In this document: piece by piece, positions 6,848 to 15,634 of the stretch
How the letters are laid out: each line of letters starts with the position of its first letter
Position numbering within the stretch: position 1 is the stretch's first letter
Assembly (NCBI GenBank): GCA_005791685.1
Contig: SXVG01000043.1
Coordinates: forward strand, 1-20,756
DNA: 20,756 nt
Source of the DNA: Methylotenera sp.
Lineage (GTDB): Bacteria > Pseudomonadota > Gammaproteobacteria > Burkholderiales > Methylophilaceae
Reading direction: 5' to 3'
The notes under the pieces: generated by a model
Told to the model about the DNA's origin: nothing
Database searches by the model: none
What the model saw: the letters and a program-made list of their open reading frames with translations, nothing else
Position numbers and translations under genes: made by a program

Positions 6848-7660
6848 TCACACACGGCTTATGTCTGCTTTTTTCTTGCCATCGCCTGACTTAGCTGGCT
6901 TGGCACTGGTTTTGCTGGCACTGTTCGGTTTCACCTCGGCCACTTTAGTCGGCACGGCTTTAGCGGCGGCCGGCCTACGCACAGCAAAGCCGTTGGGGTA
7001 ACGCAAATCCGCATACATCACCGGTCTATTTAAGCTGGCTATGGTGCTACGGTAGACCCGAACAAATTTGTCCAATCTAGCAGCCGTGTCTACCCGTCCC
7101 AACTCAATCACCATGCCGTTAGCCGTGGTCACCTGCCATGCCCGCCTTGGGCTTAAGGCCAAGGCCTGCACCGTTAAATCGGCCATTTTCAAAGTTTTGT
7201 TGACTTCCATGTATTGCGAGGCCACCTCTATGACACCGTCACCCGGCCCTAAAAAAACCGGCAGCTCACTGTTGCTCGCGGCATAAAATAACTCACCGTG
7301 GGTATTCACCAAGCCTATGCTGCCCCACCTAGCCAAAGCTTGGTGTTCTTCTATCACCACTTCTAATTTGTCTGGCCAGCGACGACGTAGGCTAACATTG
7401 CGCGCCCAAGGTAATTTTTTAAAGGCATGGCGCGCCTTAATTAAATCCAAGGTAAAAAAGTTACCTTTTAAATGCTTGGCCACAATCAATTTCACCTGCT
7501 CACGATTCACATGGCTTAACTGGCCTTCCACCACCACTTCACGCAATGGAAAAATAGGCAAATGCACCACGGCAAACAAGGCTGCGTAGAGCATGGCGAC
7601 CAGACTCAAAGCCAATAAGAAATTGGCCAGCCAATTTAACCAGGTAGGCTTATCCCACAT
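6848..7660 (-). CDS. ftsQ: Cell division protein FtsQ with a lysine-rich C-terminal tail
   Basis: FtsQ is a bitopic inner-membrane protein that binds FtsB/FtsL and links early and late division proteins. From the chosen start (MWDKPTWLNW) the protein has 270 residues: a short cytoplasmic end, one membrane segment at about 11-35, a POTRA domain at about 37-106 and a beta domain ending near RYPNGFAV. A tail of about 43 residues (228-270) follows, rich in Lys, Ala, Pro and Ser, with 9 lysines. An upstream in-frame start at 7696 would add 12 Trp-rich residues and a 47-base overlap with ddlB. I prefer the ATG at 7660 because GGAG sits 7 bases upstream and the overlap with ddlB falls to 11 bases. 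Confidence 0.93.
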   Translation of the reverse strand: MWDKPTWLNWLANFLLALSLVAMLYAALFAVVHLPIFPLREVVVEGQLSHVNREQVKLIVAKHLKGNFFTLDLIKARHAFKKLPWARNVSLRRRWPDKLEVVIEEHQALARWGSIGLVNTHGELFYAASNSELPVFLGPGDGVIEVASQYMEVNKTLKMADLTVQALALSPRRAWQVTTANGMVIELGRVDTAARLDKFVRVYRSTIASLNRPVMYADLRYPNGFAVRRPAAAKAVPTKVAEVKPNSASKTSAKPAKSGDGKKKADISRV

Positions 7661-8570
7661 CGGCCAACTCCAAGATACGCACCACCAATTGCTCAAAACT
7701 CATCCCGGCGGCCTTGGCCGCCATGGGCACCAAACTATGATCTGTCATGCCTGGGCTGGTGTTTACTTCTAAAAAATAGTGCTTACCCTCGTTGTCCATT
7801 AAAAAATCAACCCGACCCCAACCGCTGCAACCCAGCGCTTTAAATGCCACTATGGCTTCTTGCTGAATCAAGGCTTCTTGCTCGGCGGATAAACCGCAAG
7901 GGCATAAATACTCGGTGTCATTACGTAAGTATTTCGCCTCGTAATCGTAAAATTCATTTTTAGGCACGATGCGTATGATGGGCAACGCCTTTAAGCCTTG
8001 CTCGGCATTACCCAAGATGCCAACGGTGTATTCGCCGCCACCAACAAACTTCTCAGCAATCACCAAGGGATCGGCTTGGGCGGCCAACTGATATGCCGCC
8101 AGCAAGCCACCCACTTGTTTTACTTTACTAATGCCTATGCTGGACCCTTCATTGGCTGGCTTAACGAATAAAGGCAGGCCCAATTGCTTTTCTATGGCAG
8201 CAAAATCGCTGTCAGCATTAAGCAGCTCAAAGTCTGGGGTCACCACGCCCATGGCACGCCACAACAATTTGCTACGCCATTTATCCATGCCTATGGCTGA
8301 AGCCATGACGCCACTGCCGGTATAAGGAATGTGCAGCATTTCCAGCGCCCCTTGTATGCAGCCATCCTCACCAAAGCGACCGTGCAAATTGATGAACACG
8401 CGATCAAAGCGCTCCAAATCGTGCAAAGGCTGATCGCGCGGATCAAAACCCTGCGCGTCTATGCCTTGTGCTTGCAGAGCGGCCAACACCGCTGCGCCAC
8501 TTTTAAGCGACACTTCGCGTTCGCCCGATAGACCGCCCAGCAATACCGCCACCTTGCCGAATTTACTCAT
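7650..8570 (-). CDS. ddlB: D-alanine-D-alanine ligase
   Basis: This ATP-grasp enzyme joins two D-alanines to supply the dipeptide added by MurF. The 306-residue protein has VAVLLGGLSGEREVSL at 7-22 with the substrate-binding E17, the ATP-grasp motif KPANEGSSIGISKV (137-150), GGEYTVGIL (178-186), and FYDYEAKY around 207-214. The tyrosine Y210 there corresponds to D-Ala-D-Ala, not D-Ala-D-Lac, specificity in this family. The magnesium-binding FLEVNTSPGMTDHS is at 267-279. The start is ATG at 8570, with AGGAG 6 bases upstream; an in-frame TTG two codons earlier was rejected. The gene follows murB after 44 bases and overlaps ftsQ by 11. Confidence 0.97.
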   Translation of the reverse strand: MSKFGKVAVLLGGLSGEREVSLKSGAAVLAALQAQGIDAQGFDPRDQPLHDLERFDRVFINLHGRFGEDGCIQGALEMLHIPYTGSGVMASAIGMDKWRSKLLWRAMGVVTPDFELLNADSDFAAIEKQLGLPLFVKPANEGSSIGISKVKQVGGLLAAYQLAAQADPLVIAEKFVGGGEYTVGILGNAEQGLKALPIIRIVPKNEFYDYEAKYLRNDTEYLCPCGLSAEQEALIQQEAIVAFKALGCSGWGRVDFLMDNEGKHYFLEVNTSPGMTDHSLVPMAAKAAGMSFEQLVVRILELADVG

Positions 8571-8576
8571 GCGCAA

Positions 8577-8581
8577 CTCCT
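8577..8581 (-). promoter_or_regulatory. Ribosome binding site that decides the ddlB start
   Basis: AGGAG on the minus strand lies 6 bases before the ATG at 8570. The alternative TTG at 8576 would leave no spacing at all. The rest of the 44-base murB-ddlB gap shows a T-run and a GC-rich segment but no convincing hairpin or promoter. Confidence 0.7.
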
Positions 8582-8614
8582 AGGCCGGTCCAGCCTGCTG
8601 TCTTTAAAAAACCT

Positions 8615-9511
8615 TTATTCATAATCACCTATCACCTTCACTTCCTGCTGCAAGGCTATGCCAAACTTCTCCAATACCGTGTCATGCATGTGCTTGATTA
8701 ACAGCTCGATATCCAATGCACTGGCACCGCCAATATTCACAATAAAATTAGCGTGCTTTTCTGAAACTTGAGCACCGCCTATCAAATAACCCTTTAAACC
8801 AGCCGCTTCGATTAAACGCGCCGCATAATCACCCTCAGGATTTCTGAAGGTGGACCCTGCGCTGGGTAAATTAAGCGGTTGCGAGGCCAAGCGCGTGGCC
8901 AATAAATCCTTAATTTTTTGCGCAGCCAGGTGTGCATCGCCGGCTTTTAAATTGAGCCACGCCCCTACAAACCATTCGCCTGGCACGGGCATATTGATGT
9001 GCCGATAACTCGCGACAAATGCGCTGGCAGGACGCTTATTGAGCTCACCCAGCCGATTAATGGTGACAACACTGTCCACCGCATCCCAGGTTTCACTGCC
9101 ATAACAACCGGCATTCATGGCCAAGGCGCCACCCAAGGTGCCGGGTATGCCGGCAAAAAACTCCGCGCCTTGGCGGCCTTGTTTGGCACAGAATTTAGCC
9201 AACTTGCCACAGGTCACGCCGGATTCCGCATAAACCAAGTCGCCGACTAAGCGCATGTCAGTGAGCACGTTATGCATGGCTACCACGGTGCCGCGTAAGC
9301 CCCCATCACGCACCAATAAATTGGAACCCAAGCCGACAAAATAAATAGGCTGTTGATCGCTTACTTGCTGCAAAAATCCACGCAAGTCGTCTAAACCAAG
9401 CGGGGTATACAGTTGATCGGCATTACCGCCTACGCGCCAACTGGTGTGGCGAGACATAGGCTCATTGCGTAGCAACTGACCCGCCCAATTCGATGATGTC
9501 GTCGGAGGCAT
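8615..9511 (-). CDS. murB: UDP-N-acetylenolpyruvoylglucosamine reductase, type II-like
   Basis: MurB is the FAD- and NADPH-dependent enzyme that reduces the enolpyruvyl group to make UDP-MurNAc. In the 298-residue protein the FAD-binding part includes GLGSNLLVRDGGLRG (60-74) and AGIPGTLGGALAMNAG (120-135). Probable catalytic residues are R170 in SYRH, S220 in SAGSTFRNP and E290 in QQEVKVIG. The length and the segment from SAGSTFRNP to SEKHANFIVN resemble the short type II enzymes (S. aureus) rather than the longer E. coli type I, which has an extra tyrosine loop. The ATG at 9511 shares one base with the murC stop (TGATG). A TTG one codon upstream has a better-spaced GGAGGG, so the exact start is uncertain by one codon. 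Confidence 0.96.
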   Translation of the reverse strand: MPPTTSSNWAGQLLRNEPMSRHTSWRVGGNADQLYTPLGLDDLRGFLQQVSDQQPIYFVGLGSNLLVRDGGLRGTVVAMHNVLTDMRLVGDLVYAESGVTCGKLAKFCAKQGRQGAEFFAGIPGTLGGALAMNAGCYGSETWDAVDSVVTINRLGELNKRPASAFVASYRHINMPVPGEWFVGAWLNLKAGDAHLAAQKIKDLLATRLASQPLNLPSAGSTFRNPEGDYAARLIEAAGLKGYLIGGAQVSEKHANFIVNIGGASALDIELLIKHMHDTVLEKFGIALQQEVKVIGDYE

Positions 9512-10935
9512 CAATTGACTTGCCCTCCCATGGCTAAGGCGCGAGTCTTAGCCGCCACTTGCCCTATGGAGCCCGCGCCCATGACGATGACCACGTCGTC
9601 GGCCTGCGCCATGCTTAAAATAGCCGCAGGCAAAGCTGCTGTCGTTTCCACAAAAAGCGGATCAACTTTGCCCGCTAAACGCACGGAACGTATCAAGGTA
9701 CGCGTGTCGGCCGCCACAATAGGCGCTTCACCGGCGGCATACACTTCCGTCAACAACACCACGTCGGCACTGGATAAAACCCGCACAAAATCTTCAAAGC
9801 AATCCCGAGTACGCGTGTAGCGGTGCGGTTGAAAAGCCAGCAGCAAACGCCGCTTAGGAAAAGCCGCACGCGCCGCCGCAATGACCGCCTGCATTTCGAC
9901 CGGGTGATGGCCGTAATCATCGATTAAAGTAAAGCTGCCGGCCTTGCTCGCACTCGCAGCCGACACAGCAATCTCACCATAGCGCTCAAAACGGCGGCCC
10001 ACCCCTTTAAACTCCTTCAAGGCTTTGATAATGGCCTGATCCGGCACATTCAATTCGCTGGCAATAGCAATCGCTGCCAAGGCATTAAGCACGTAATGTT
10101 TGCCTGGCAAGTTGAGGGTGACGTCCATTTCTGTGGTCACGCCATTAATGCGTTGTACGGTGAAGTGCATTTTTCCGGCATCCGCACGCACATTGATGGC
10201 CCTTACTTTGGCTTCTTCGCTAAAACCATAGGTCATCACCGGTTTGGTCACCCTAGGCAAAATCTGCCGTATATTGGCATCGTCTATGCACACCACGGCC
10301 ATGCCCCAGAACGGCAGTTGTTGCAGGAATTCCACAAAAGCACTCTTGAGCTTATCAAAGCTGTGCTCATAGGTTTCCATGTGGTCTTGGTCTATATTGG
10401 TCACCACCGCCATCACCGGGGTGAGGTGCAAGAACGAGGCATCCGACTCGTCCGCCTCGGCCACGATGTATTCACCGGTGCCCAATTTAGCATTGGCATT
10501 GGCCGCCTCTAACTTACCGCCTATGACGTAGGTGGGGTCCATGCCGGCTTCGGCCAAAATACTGGCAATCAAACTGGTGGTGGTGGTCTTGCCGTGCGTA
10601 CCGGCTACCGCTATGCCTTGTCTAAAGCGCATCAATTCAGCCAGCATCAGCGCGCGTGGCACCACTGGGATGTGCTTCATTCTGGCGGCTTTTACTTCTG
10701 GATTGGCTTCATTCACCGCGCTCGATACCACCACCACGTCGGCATCGCCTAAGTTTTCCGCGGCGTGGCCTTGATAAACGATAGCACCAAAATCCGTCAA
10801 ACGTTTGGTGGTGGCATTGACCGCCAAATCGGAACCGCTGACGGTAAAGTCCAAGTTGATTAAAACTTCGGCGATACCGCTCATGCCTGAGCCAGCAATA
10901 CCGACAAAATGGATGTTTTTGACTTTATGTTTCAT
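9511..10935 (-). CDS. murC: UDP-N-acetylmuramate-L-alanine ligase
   Basis: MurC is the first Mur ligase and adds L-Ala to UDP-MurNAc with ATP in the cytoplasm. The 474-residue protein has an N-terminal UDP-binding Rossmann part (FVGIAGSGMSGIAEVL, about 10-25), the ATP P-loop GTHGKTTTT (112-120), the acidic AEADESDASFLHL (159-171) and DQDHMETYEHSF (about 182-193). The C-terminal domain has DDYGHHPVE near the start of the last third. The start is ATG at 10935, overlapping the murG stop as ATGA, with GGAG 8 bases upstream; a TTG six codons earlier was rejected. Confidence 0.98.
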   Translation of the reverse strand: MKHKVKNIHFVGIAGSGMSGIAEVLINLDFTVSGSDLAVNATTKRLTDFGAIVYQGHAAENLGDADVVVVSSAVNEANPEVKAARMKHIPVVPRALMLAELMRFRQGIAVAGTHGKTTTTSLIASILAEAGMDPTYVIGGKLEAANANAKLGTGEYIVAEADESDASFLHLTPVMAVVTNIDQDHMETYEHSFDKLKSAFVEFLQQLPFWGMAVVCIDDANIRQILPRVTKPVMTYGFSEEAKVRAINVRADAGKMHFTVQRINGVTTEMDVTLNLPGKHYVLNALAAIAIASELNVPDQAIIKALKEFKGVGRRFERYGEIAVSAASASKAGSFTLIDDYGHHPVEMQAVIAAARAAFPKRRLLLAFQPHRYTRTRDCFEDFVRVLSSADVVLLTEVYAAGEAPIVAADTRTLIRSVRLAGKVDPLFVETTAALPAAILSMAQADDVVIVMGAGSIGQVAAKTRALAMGGQVN

Positions 10936-11996
10936 GATGCCAGCTCCATGCAAATAGTCGCCACTTTAGTCGTCGCTTCGGGCATGCCTAAACTCCTGGC
11001 TTTGCTGGCCATGTTTAAACACTGCGTGCGCGTCAGGCCTTGCAAAACAGAGGCAACGTTCTCGACAGTAAATTCAGTTTGTGGCACGAGTAGCGCCGCA
11101 CCGCTATCCGATAAATAATGGGCATTGCCGGTTTGATGGTCATCCACTGCATGCGGAAACGGCACCAAGATACTGGCCACCCCGGCCGCGGATAACTCCG
11201 CCACGGTTAGCGCACCCGCACGGCAAATCAGCACGTCCGCCCAAGCGTACATGGCCGCCATGTCATCGATAAAGGCCTTGGCCTGTGCTTCTACAGCCAA
11301 CCCTTGGTAACGCTGGGTTAAATCGGCCAGGTGTTTTTCACCGGCCTGATGCACCACCAACGGCCTGGTCTTTTCGTCCAATCGGGCTAAGGCTGGTGGC
11401 AAAATTTCATTTAAGGCCTGGGCGCCCAAACTGCCGCCAACCACCAACAAGCGTAATGGGCCAGTGCGGCCCTGCAACCGCGTGGCCGGGACGTCTATTT
11501 GGCAAATGTCTGCTCGCACCGGGTTGCCGACCAATAAGGCTTTACTGCCAAAAGCCGCCGGGAAAGCCGCCAGCACTTTATTCGCTAGCGGTGCCAATAC
11601 TTTGTTGGTCAAACCGGCCACGGAATTTTGCTCATGAATGAGTAAAGGCTTGCCGAATAGCTTGGCCATTAAGCCACCAGGAAATGCGGCAAACCCGCCC
11701 ATACCCAACACCACATCAGGCTTATGCTGACGCAGGGCCTGCGCACTTTGACTGCAGGCTTTAAGCAATTTAAAGGGCAATAACAACCAGCCTAGATAGC
11801 CTTTGCCACGCACGCCACGCATGCTGATCATGGCTTTCTGATAAGGTTTATTGGCAATCAAACGGTTTTCCATACCGCCCTCGGTGCACAACCAGACTAT
11901 CTCCCAGCCTTGCGCTTGCATGGCATCGGCCACCGCCATGGCCGGGTACACATGGCCACCGGTGCCGCCTGCCATGATCATTAAGGTTTTACTCAT
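10932..11996 (-). CDS. murG: Lipid II synthase (UDP-GlcNAc transferase MurG)
   Basis: MurG transfers GlcNAc from UDP-GlcNAc to lipid I at the cytoplasmic face of the inner membrane, forming lipid II. This GT-B fold protein of 354 residues carries the glycine loop GGTGGHVYPA (10-19), HEQNSVAG (121-128), GNPVR (157-161), GGSLGAQALN (187-196) and the donor-binding stretch RAGALTVAELSAAG (259-272) followed by HAVDDHQTGNA (282-292). Length and motifs match E. coli MurG. The gene overlaps ftsW by 4 bases (ATGA), and AAGGG lies about 10 bases upstream of the start. Confidence 0.98.
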   Translation of the reverse strand: MSKTLMIMAGGTGGHVYPAMAVADAMQAQGWEIVWLCTEGGMENRLIANKPYQKAMISMRGVRGKGYLGWLLLPFKLLKACSQSAQALRQHKPDVVLGMGGFAAFPGGLMAKLFGKPLLIHEQNSVAGLTNKVLAPLANKVLAAFPAAFGSKALLVGNPVRADICQIDVPATRLQGRTGPLRLLVVGGSLGAQALNEILPPALARLDEKTRPLVVHQAGEKHLADLTQRYQGLAVEAQAKAFIDDMAAMYAWADVLICRAGALTVAELSAAGVASILVPFPHAVDDHQTGNAHYLSDSGAALLVPQTEFTVENVASVLQGLTRTQCLNMASKARSLGMPEATTKVATICMELAS

Positions 11997-13156
11997 ACCG
12001 GCAAACCCTTCTGCAAGCGCCTGTTTTCAAAATCGATGCGCAATACGATGGCCATGGCCACGCAATTGACCAAAATGCCACTGCCACCAAACGACATAAG
12101 CGGCAAGGTTAAGCCCTTGGTTGGCAACAAGCCGGTGTTGACGCCCATGTTGATGATGCCTTGCACGCCCATCCACACACCTAAACCTTGCGCCAACAAG
12201 GCGGCAAAATAGCGTTCATTGGCGATGGCTTCTTTGGCTATGCCGAATGAACGTATCACTATCCATGAGAATAAGACGATCACGGTGAGTACGCCGATAA
12301 AGCCCAGCTCTTCGGCGATCACGGCCAATAAAAAGTCGGTATGCGCTTCAGGCAAATACAGCAATTTTTCCACGCTGGCGCCTAAGCCCACGCCCAACCA
12401 CTCGCCACGACCAAAGGCAATCAGGGCATGCGACAGTTGGTAGCCCTTGCCATAGGGGTCGGCCCACGGATCCATAAAACCGATGACACGCTGCATGCGG
12501 TAAGGCGAGCTCAAAATCAACCCTACGATGGCCACCGGCAGCATGGTCAGCAAGCCGGCAAAAATTTTGCCGTTGATGCCGCCTAGCCATAGGATAGAAA
12601 TAGAGATGGCGGCGATCACGGTGAACGCACCAAAATCCGGTTCGCGTAGCAAGAGAAAGCCAACCAAGACCATCACCCCGACCATGGGCATAAAACCGCG
12701 CCTAAAACTGTCCATCACCGCCGCTTTACGCACGGTGTAATCGGCCACGTATATCGCGGCAAACAACTTCATGAACTCCGACGGTTGTGGATTCACCACA
12801 AACATTTTCAACCAACGGCGGCTGCCGCCGGCTTTTAAACCTATGCCAGGAATCAGCACCAGCACCAACAAAGCCAAACCTATCAGAAACAAATACGGCG
12901 CCATTTTTTGCCACCAGGCAATCGGCACATTAAAGGCGATAAAAGCCGAGACGACGCCCACCAACATAAAGGCCGCTTGGTGCACCAAGTAATAACTGCT
13001 GTTATAACCCACCCCTTTATCCGCCTCAGCAATGGCAATGGAAGCCGAATAAACCATCACCAAGCTGATGCCCAGCAAGCACAATACCGCCCAAAGAAAA
13101 CCTTGGTCATAGCTGGGCGCGTTGATGCGCTCGCGATCTAATATGGTGGTAATCAT
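11993..13156 (-). CDS. ftsW: Septal peptidoglycan polymerase FtsW (SEDS family)
   Basis: FtsW is a multi-pass inner-membrane glycosyltransferase that polymerises lipid II at the septum as partner of FtsI. The 387-residue protein reads as about ten hydrophobic segments. SEDS landmarks are QPSEFMKL (124-131), REPDFGAF (171-178), FGRGEWLGVGLGAS (248-261) and LPEAHTDFLLAVIAEELG (268-285). D274 is the aspartate equivalent to the catalytic one in RodA/FtsW. GLTLPLMSFGGSG lies near the C-terminus. The start is ATG at 13156, overlapping the murD stop by ATGA, with AAGGAG 5 bases upstream. It sits between murD and murG as in other proteobacterial dcw clusters. Confidence 0.98.
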   Translation of the reverse strand: MITTILDRERINAPSYDQGFLWAVLCLLGISLVMVYSASIAIAEADKGVGYNSSYYLVHQAAFMLVGVVSAFIAFNVPIAWWQKMAPYLFLIGLALLVLVLIPGIGLKAGGSRRWLKMFVVNPQPSEFMKLFAAIYVADYTVRKAAVMDSFRRGFMPMVGVMVLVGFLLLREPDFGAFTVIAAISISILWLGGINGKIFAGLLTMLPVAIVGLILSSPYRMQRVIGFMDPWADPYGKGYQLSHALIAFGRGEWLGVGLGASVEKLLYLPEAHTDFLLAVIAEELGFIGVLTVIVLFSWIVIRSFGIAKEAIANERYFAALLAQGLGVWMGVQGIINMGVNTGLLPTKGLTLPLMSFGGSGILVNCVAMAIVLRIDFENRRLQKGLPV

Positions 13157-14526
13157 GCGGACTCCTTCAAATCAGTCTGCATAGCCATGACGGCCGCCAC
13201 AAACACTTCGGCCCGGTGCACATAGTTTTTAAACATATCAAAGCTGGCACAAGCGGGGGACAACAGCACCGCGTCGCCGCTTTGTGCTAATTTTTTAGCG
13301 ATGCTGACCGCCTCGGGCAAATCCGCTGCCTGGTATAAAGCCACCCCAGTCGGCAACAACGCCGCCTCTATGATGGCCGCGTCTCGACCTAGCAAGACCA
13401 CCGCACGGGCGTTAGCCGCCACGGCCGTAGCCAAGGGCGAAAAGTCTTGGCCCTTGCCATCCCCGCCGGCAATCAACACCGATTTTTGCGGCAAGCCCTG
13501 TTTAAACATGCCAGCAATGGCCGCACACGTAGCGCCTACGTTGGTGCCTTTGGAGTCGTCGTAATAATCCACCTCGTCTATATTGGCCACCCATTCGACG
13601 CGGTGCGGCAAGCCTTTGAAGTTGTACAGGGTTTGAATAATGGGCGCGTAGTCTATGCCTATGGCCCGACACAAAGCCACGGCGGCCAGCGCATTGGCAG
13701 CATTGTGCAAGCCTACGATTTTCAAATCTTGTAAATTAATCAGCTGTTTTTCACCCTCGCATAACCAGCTTTCTCCGGCTATTTGCCGCAAATTAAAATC
13801 CGCTTGATCGGACAGACCAAAGCTTAATTGTGGCAATTTTGGCCTGGCCAACAACATGCTCCAGGCGTCGTCTAAATTAAGCACTTGCAAACGGGCATGG
13901 TAAAAAATATGGGCTTTAGCAATGGCGTAATCTTGCAAACTGTCATACCTGTCCATGTGGTCTTCAGACAAATTGAGCATGGTGGCGGCATCCACCTGCA
14001 AACTGTGCGTGGTTTCCAACTGAAAGCTGGACAATTCCAAGACATACACATCCGGTGTAGCCATGGCCAAGCTGTCCAATACCGGCAAACCAATATTGCC
14101 AGCGACGATGGTTTTTAAGCCCGCCGCCTGGCAAATCGCACCGACCAAGCTGGTCACGGTGGTTTTGCCGTTGGCGCCAGTAATGGCAATGACCTTGGCG
14201 TCAGCCGATCTGTATAGCGCAAACAATTCCACGTCACCCACCACCCGCAGGCCATTTTGCATGGCGACTTGTATTTCCGGCTCAGACAAGGCCACCCCTG
14301 GACTGATGACGGCCAAATCCATAGGCTTAAACAGTTCAGCGCTAAACGGCCCAGTATGCACATGCACTTCCGGCAATTCGCTATGCAATGTAGCCATACC
14401 AGGTGGCGTTGCACGGGTGTCGGCCACAGACAAATCAGCTCCTTGCGTCTTCAACCAACGCAAGGCGGATAAGCCGGTTTCACCCAGGCCCAGCACCAAT
14501 ACTTTTTTGTCTTTTAAGCTAAGCAT
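13153..14526 (-). CDS. murD: UDP-N-acetylmuramoyl-L-alanine-D-glutamate ligase
   Basis: MurD adds D-Glu to UDP-MurNAc-L-Ala. The 457-residue protein has an N-terminal Rossmann-like domain (VLVLGLGETGLSALRWL, 9-25), the P-loop ITGANGKTT (115-123), the segment LNLSEDHMDRYDSLQDY (184-200) and K204 in AIAKAHIF at the position of the carbamylated lysine. C-terminal motifs include DDSKGTNVGAT and IAGGDGKGQDF, then LSPACASFDMFKNY. It starts 4 bases after the mraY stop, with only a weak ribosome binding site inside the mraY end, which suggests translational coupling. Confidence 0.98.
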   Translation of the reverse strand: MLSLKDKKVLVLGLGETGLSALRWLKTQGADLSVADTRATPPGMATLHSELPEVHVHTGPFSAELFKPMDLAVISPGVALSEPEIQVAMQNGLRVVGDVELFALYRSADAKVIAITGANGKTTVTSLVGAICQAAGLKTIVAGNIGLPVLDSLAMATPDVYVLELSSFQLETTHSLQVDAATMLNLSEDHMDRYDSLQDYAIAKAHIFYHARLQVLNLDDAWSMLLARPKLPQLSFGLSDQADFNLRQIAGESWLCEGEKQLINLQDLKIVGLHNAANALAAVALCRAIGIDYAPIIQTLYNFKGLPHRVEWVANIDEVDYYDDSKGTNVGATCAAIAGMFKQGLPQKSVLIAGGDGKGQDFSPLATAVAANARAVVLLGRDAAIIEAALLPTGVALYQAADLPEAVSIAKKLAQSGDAVLLSPACASFDMFKNYVHRAEVFVAAVMAMQTDLKESA

Positions 14527-14530
14527 GCGT

Positions 14531-15634
14531 TTATCTCAATTTCAGACTGGCCAAACCAATTAACACCAGCATCATGCTGATAATCCAAAAACGCACCACC
14601 ACTTGCGTTTCTTTCCAACCTTTTTCTTCGTAGTGATGGTGCAATGGCGCCATTAAAAAGATGCGCTTACCCACGCCTGTGGTGCGTTTGGTGTACTTGA
14701 AATACAGTACTTGTGCGGCCACGGAAAATGTTTCCACTACAAACACGCCACCCATAATGAATAAGATAATTTCTTGACGGACGATGACCGCCACTATGCC
14801 TAGTGCCGCGCCTAAGGCCAGCGCCCCGACGTCGCCCATGAATACTTCCGCTGGGTAGGCGTTAAACCACAAGAAACCCAAACCGGCGCCGGCCATGGCC
14901 GCACAAAACACCATCAATTCACTGGCACCGGCCACGTGTGGCACGCCTAAATAACTGGAGAAATGCAAATGGCCAGCGACGTAAGCAAATATGCCCAGTG
15001 CACTCGCCACCATCACGGTAGGCAAAATGGCCAGGCCATCTAAACCATCGGTTAAATTCACCGCATTGCTGCTGCCCACCACCACCAAATAGGTCAAGAC
15101 TATGAAGCCTACGGCACCCAAGGGTAAAACCAGGTGTTTAAAAAAGGGCACGATCAAGGTCGTTTCCACGCTACTTAGGTGCGTGCAGTAGAGAAATACT
15201 GCCACCGCCAAACCTATCAAGCTTTGCCAAAAAAACTTGGCCTTGGCCGATAAGCCTTTCGGATTTTTATGCACCACTTTACGGTAATCGTCCACCCAAC
15301 CCACCGCGCCAAAACCTACGGTAGTGAACAACACCACCCAAACAAAACGGTTGCTCAAATCCGCCCAGAGCAAAGTCGATACGGCGATGGACACCAAGAT
15401 CAAGGCACCGCCCATGGTGGGCGTGCCGGTTTTAATCAAATGGGTTTGCGGGCCATCGTCGCGCACCGCTTGACCGACTTTGTATTCGGTTAATTTACGA
15501 ATCACGCCGGGGCCGGCGATAAAAGAAATGGCCAAGGCCGTTAAGGTGGCCAACACGGCACGTAAAGTGATGTAATTAAATACATTGAAGCCACGTATGT
15601 CATGGGCCAACCAACGGGTCAGTTCTAATAACAT
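14531..15634 (-). CDS. mraY: Phospho-N-acetylmuramoyl-pentapeptide transferase MraY
   Basis: MraY is an integral membrane enzyme that transfers phospho-MurNAc-pentapeptide to undecaprenyl phosphate, making lipid I. The 367-residue protein has about ten membrane segments. Active-site motifs are TPTMGGALIL (71-80), GWVDDYRKV with D115 and D116 (112-120), NAVNLTDGLDGLA (190-202), FMGDVGALALG with D268 (265-275) and the histidine-rich APLHHHYEEKGWKE beginning at 329. The spacing is the same as in E. coli. The gene overlaps the murF end by 10 bases, and AGGAG lies 8 bases before its ATG. Confidence 0.99.
   Translation of the reverse strand: MLLELTRWLAHDIRGFNVFNYITLRAVLATLTALAISFIAGPGVIRKLTEYKVGQAVRDDGPQTHLIKTGTPTMGGALILVSIAVSTLLWADLSNRFVWVVLFTTVGFGAVGWVDDYRKVVHKNPKGLSAKAKFFWQSLIGLAVAVFLYCTHLSSVETTLIVPFFKHLVLPLGAVGFIVLTYLVVVGSSNAVNLTDGLDGLAILPTVMVASALGIFAYVAGHLHFSSYLGVPHVAGASELMVFCAAMAGAGLGFLWFNAYPAEVFMGDVGALALGAALGIVAVIVRQEIILFIMGGVFVVETFSVAAQVLYFKYTKRTTGVGKRIFLMAPLHHHYEEKGWKETQVVVRFWIISMMLVLIGLASLKLR

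Noticed and set aside
10936..10953. TTG start for murC at 10953
   Set aside because: The ATG at 10935 gives the usual ATGA overlap with murG, has GGAG 8 bases upstream and starts the conserved region.
14063..14563. Plus-strand open frame of 166 codons opposite murD
   Set aside because: It is an antisense shadow of murD, with biased composition and no motif. The same reasoning removes the other plus-strand frames in the window.
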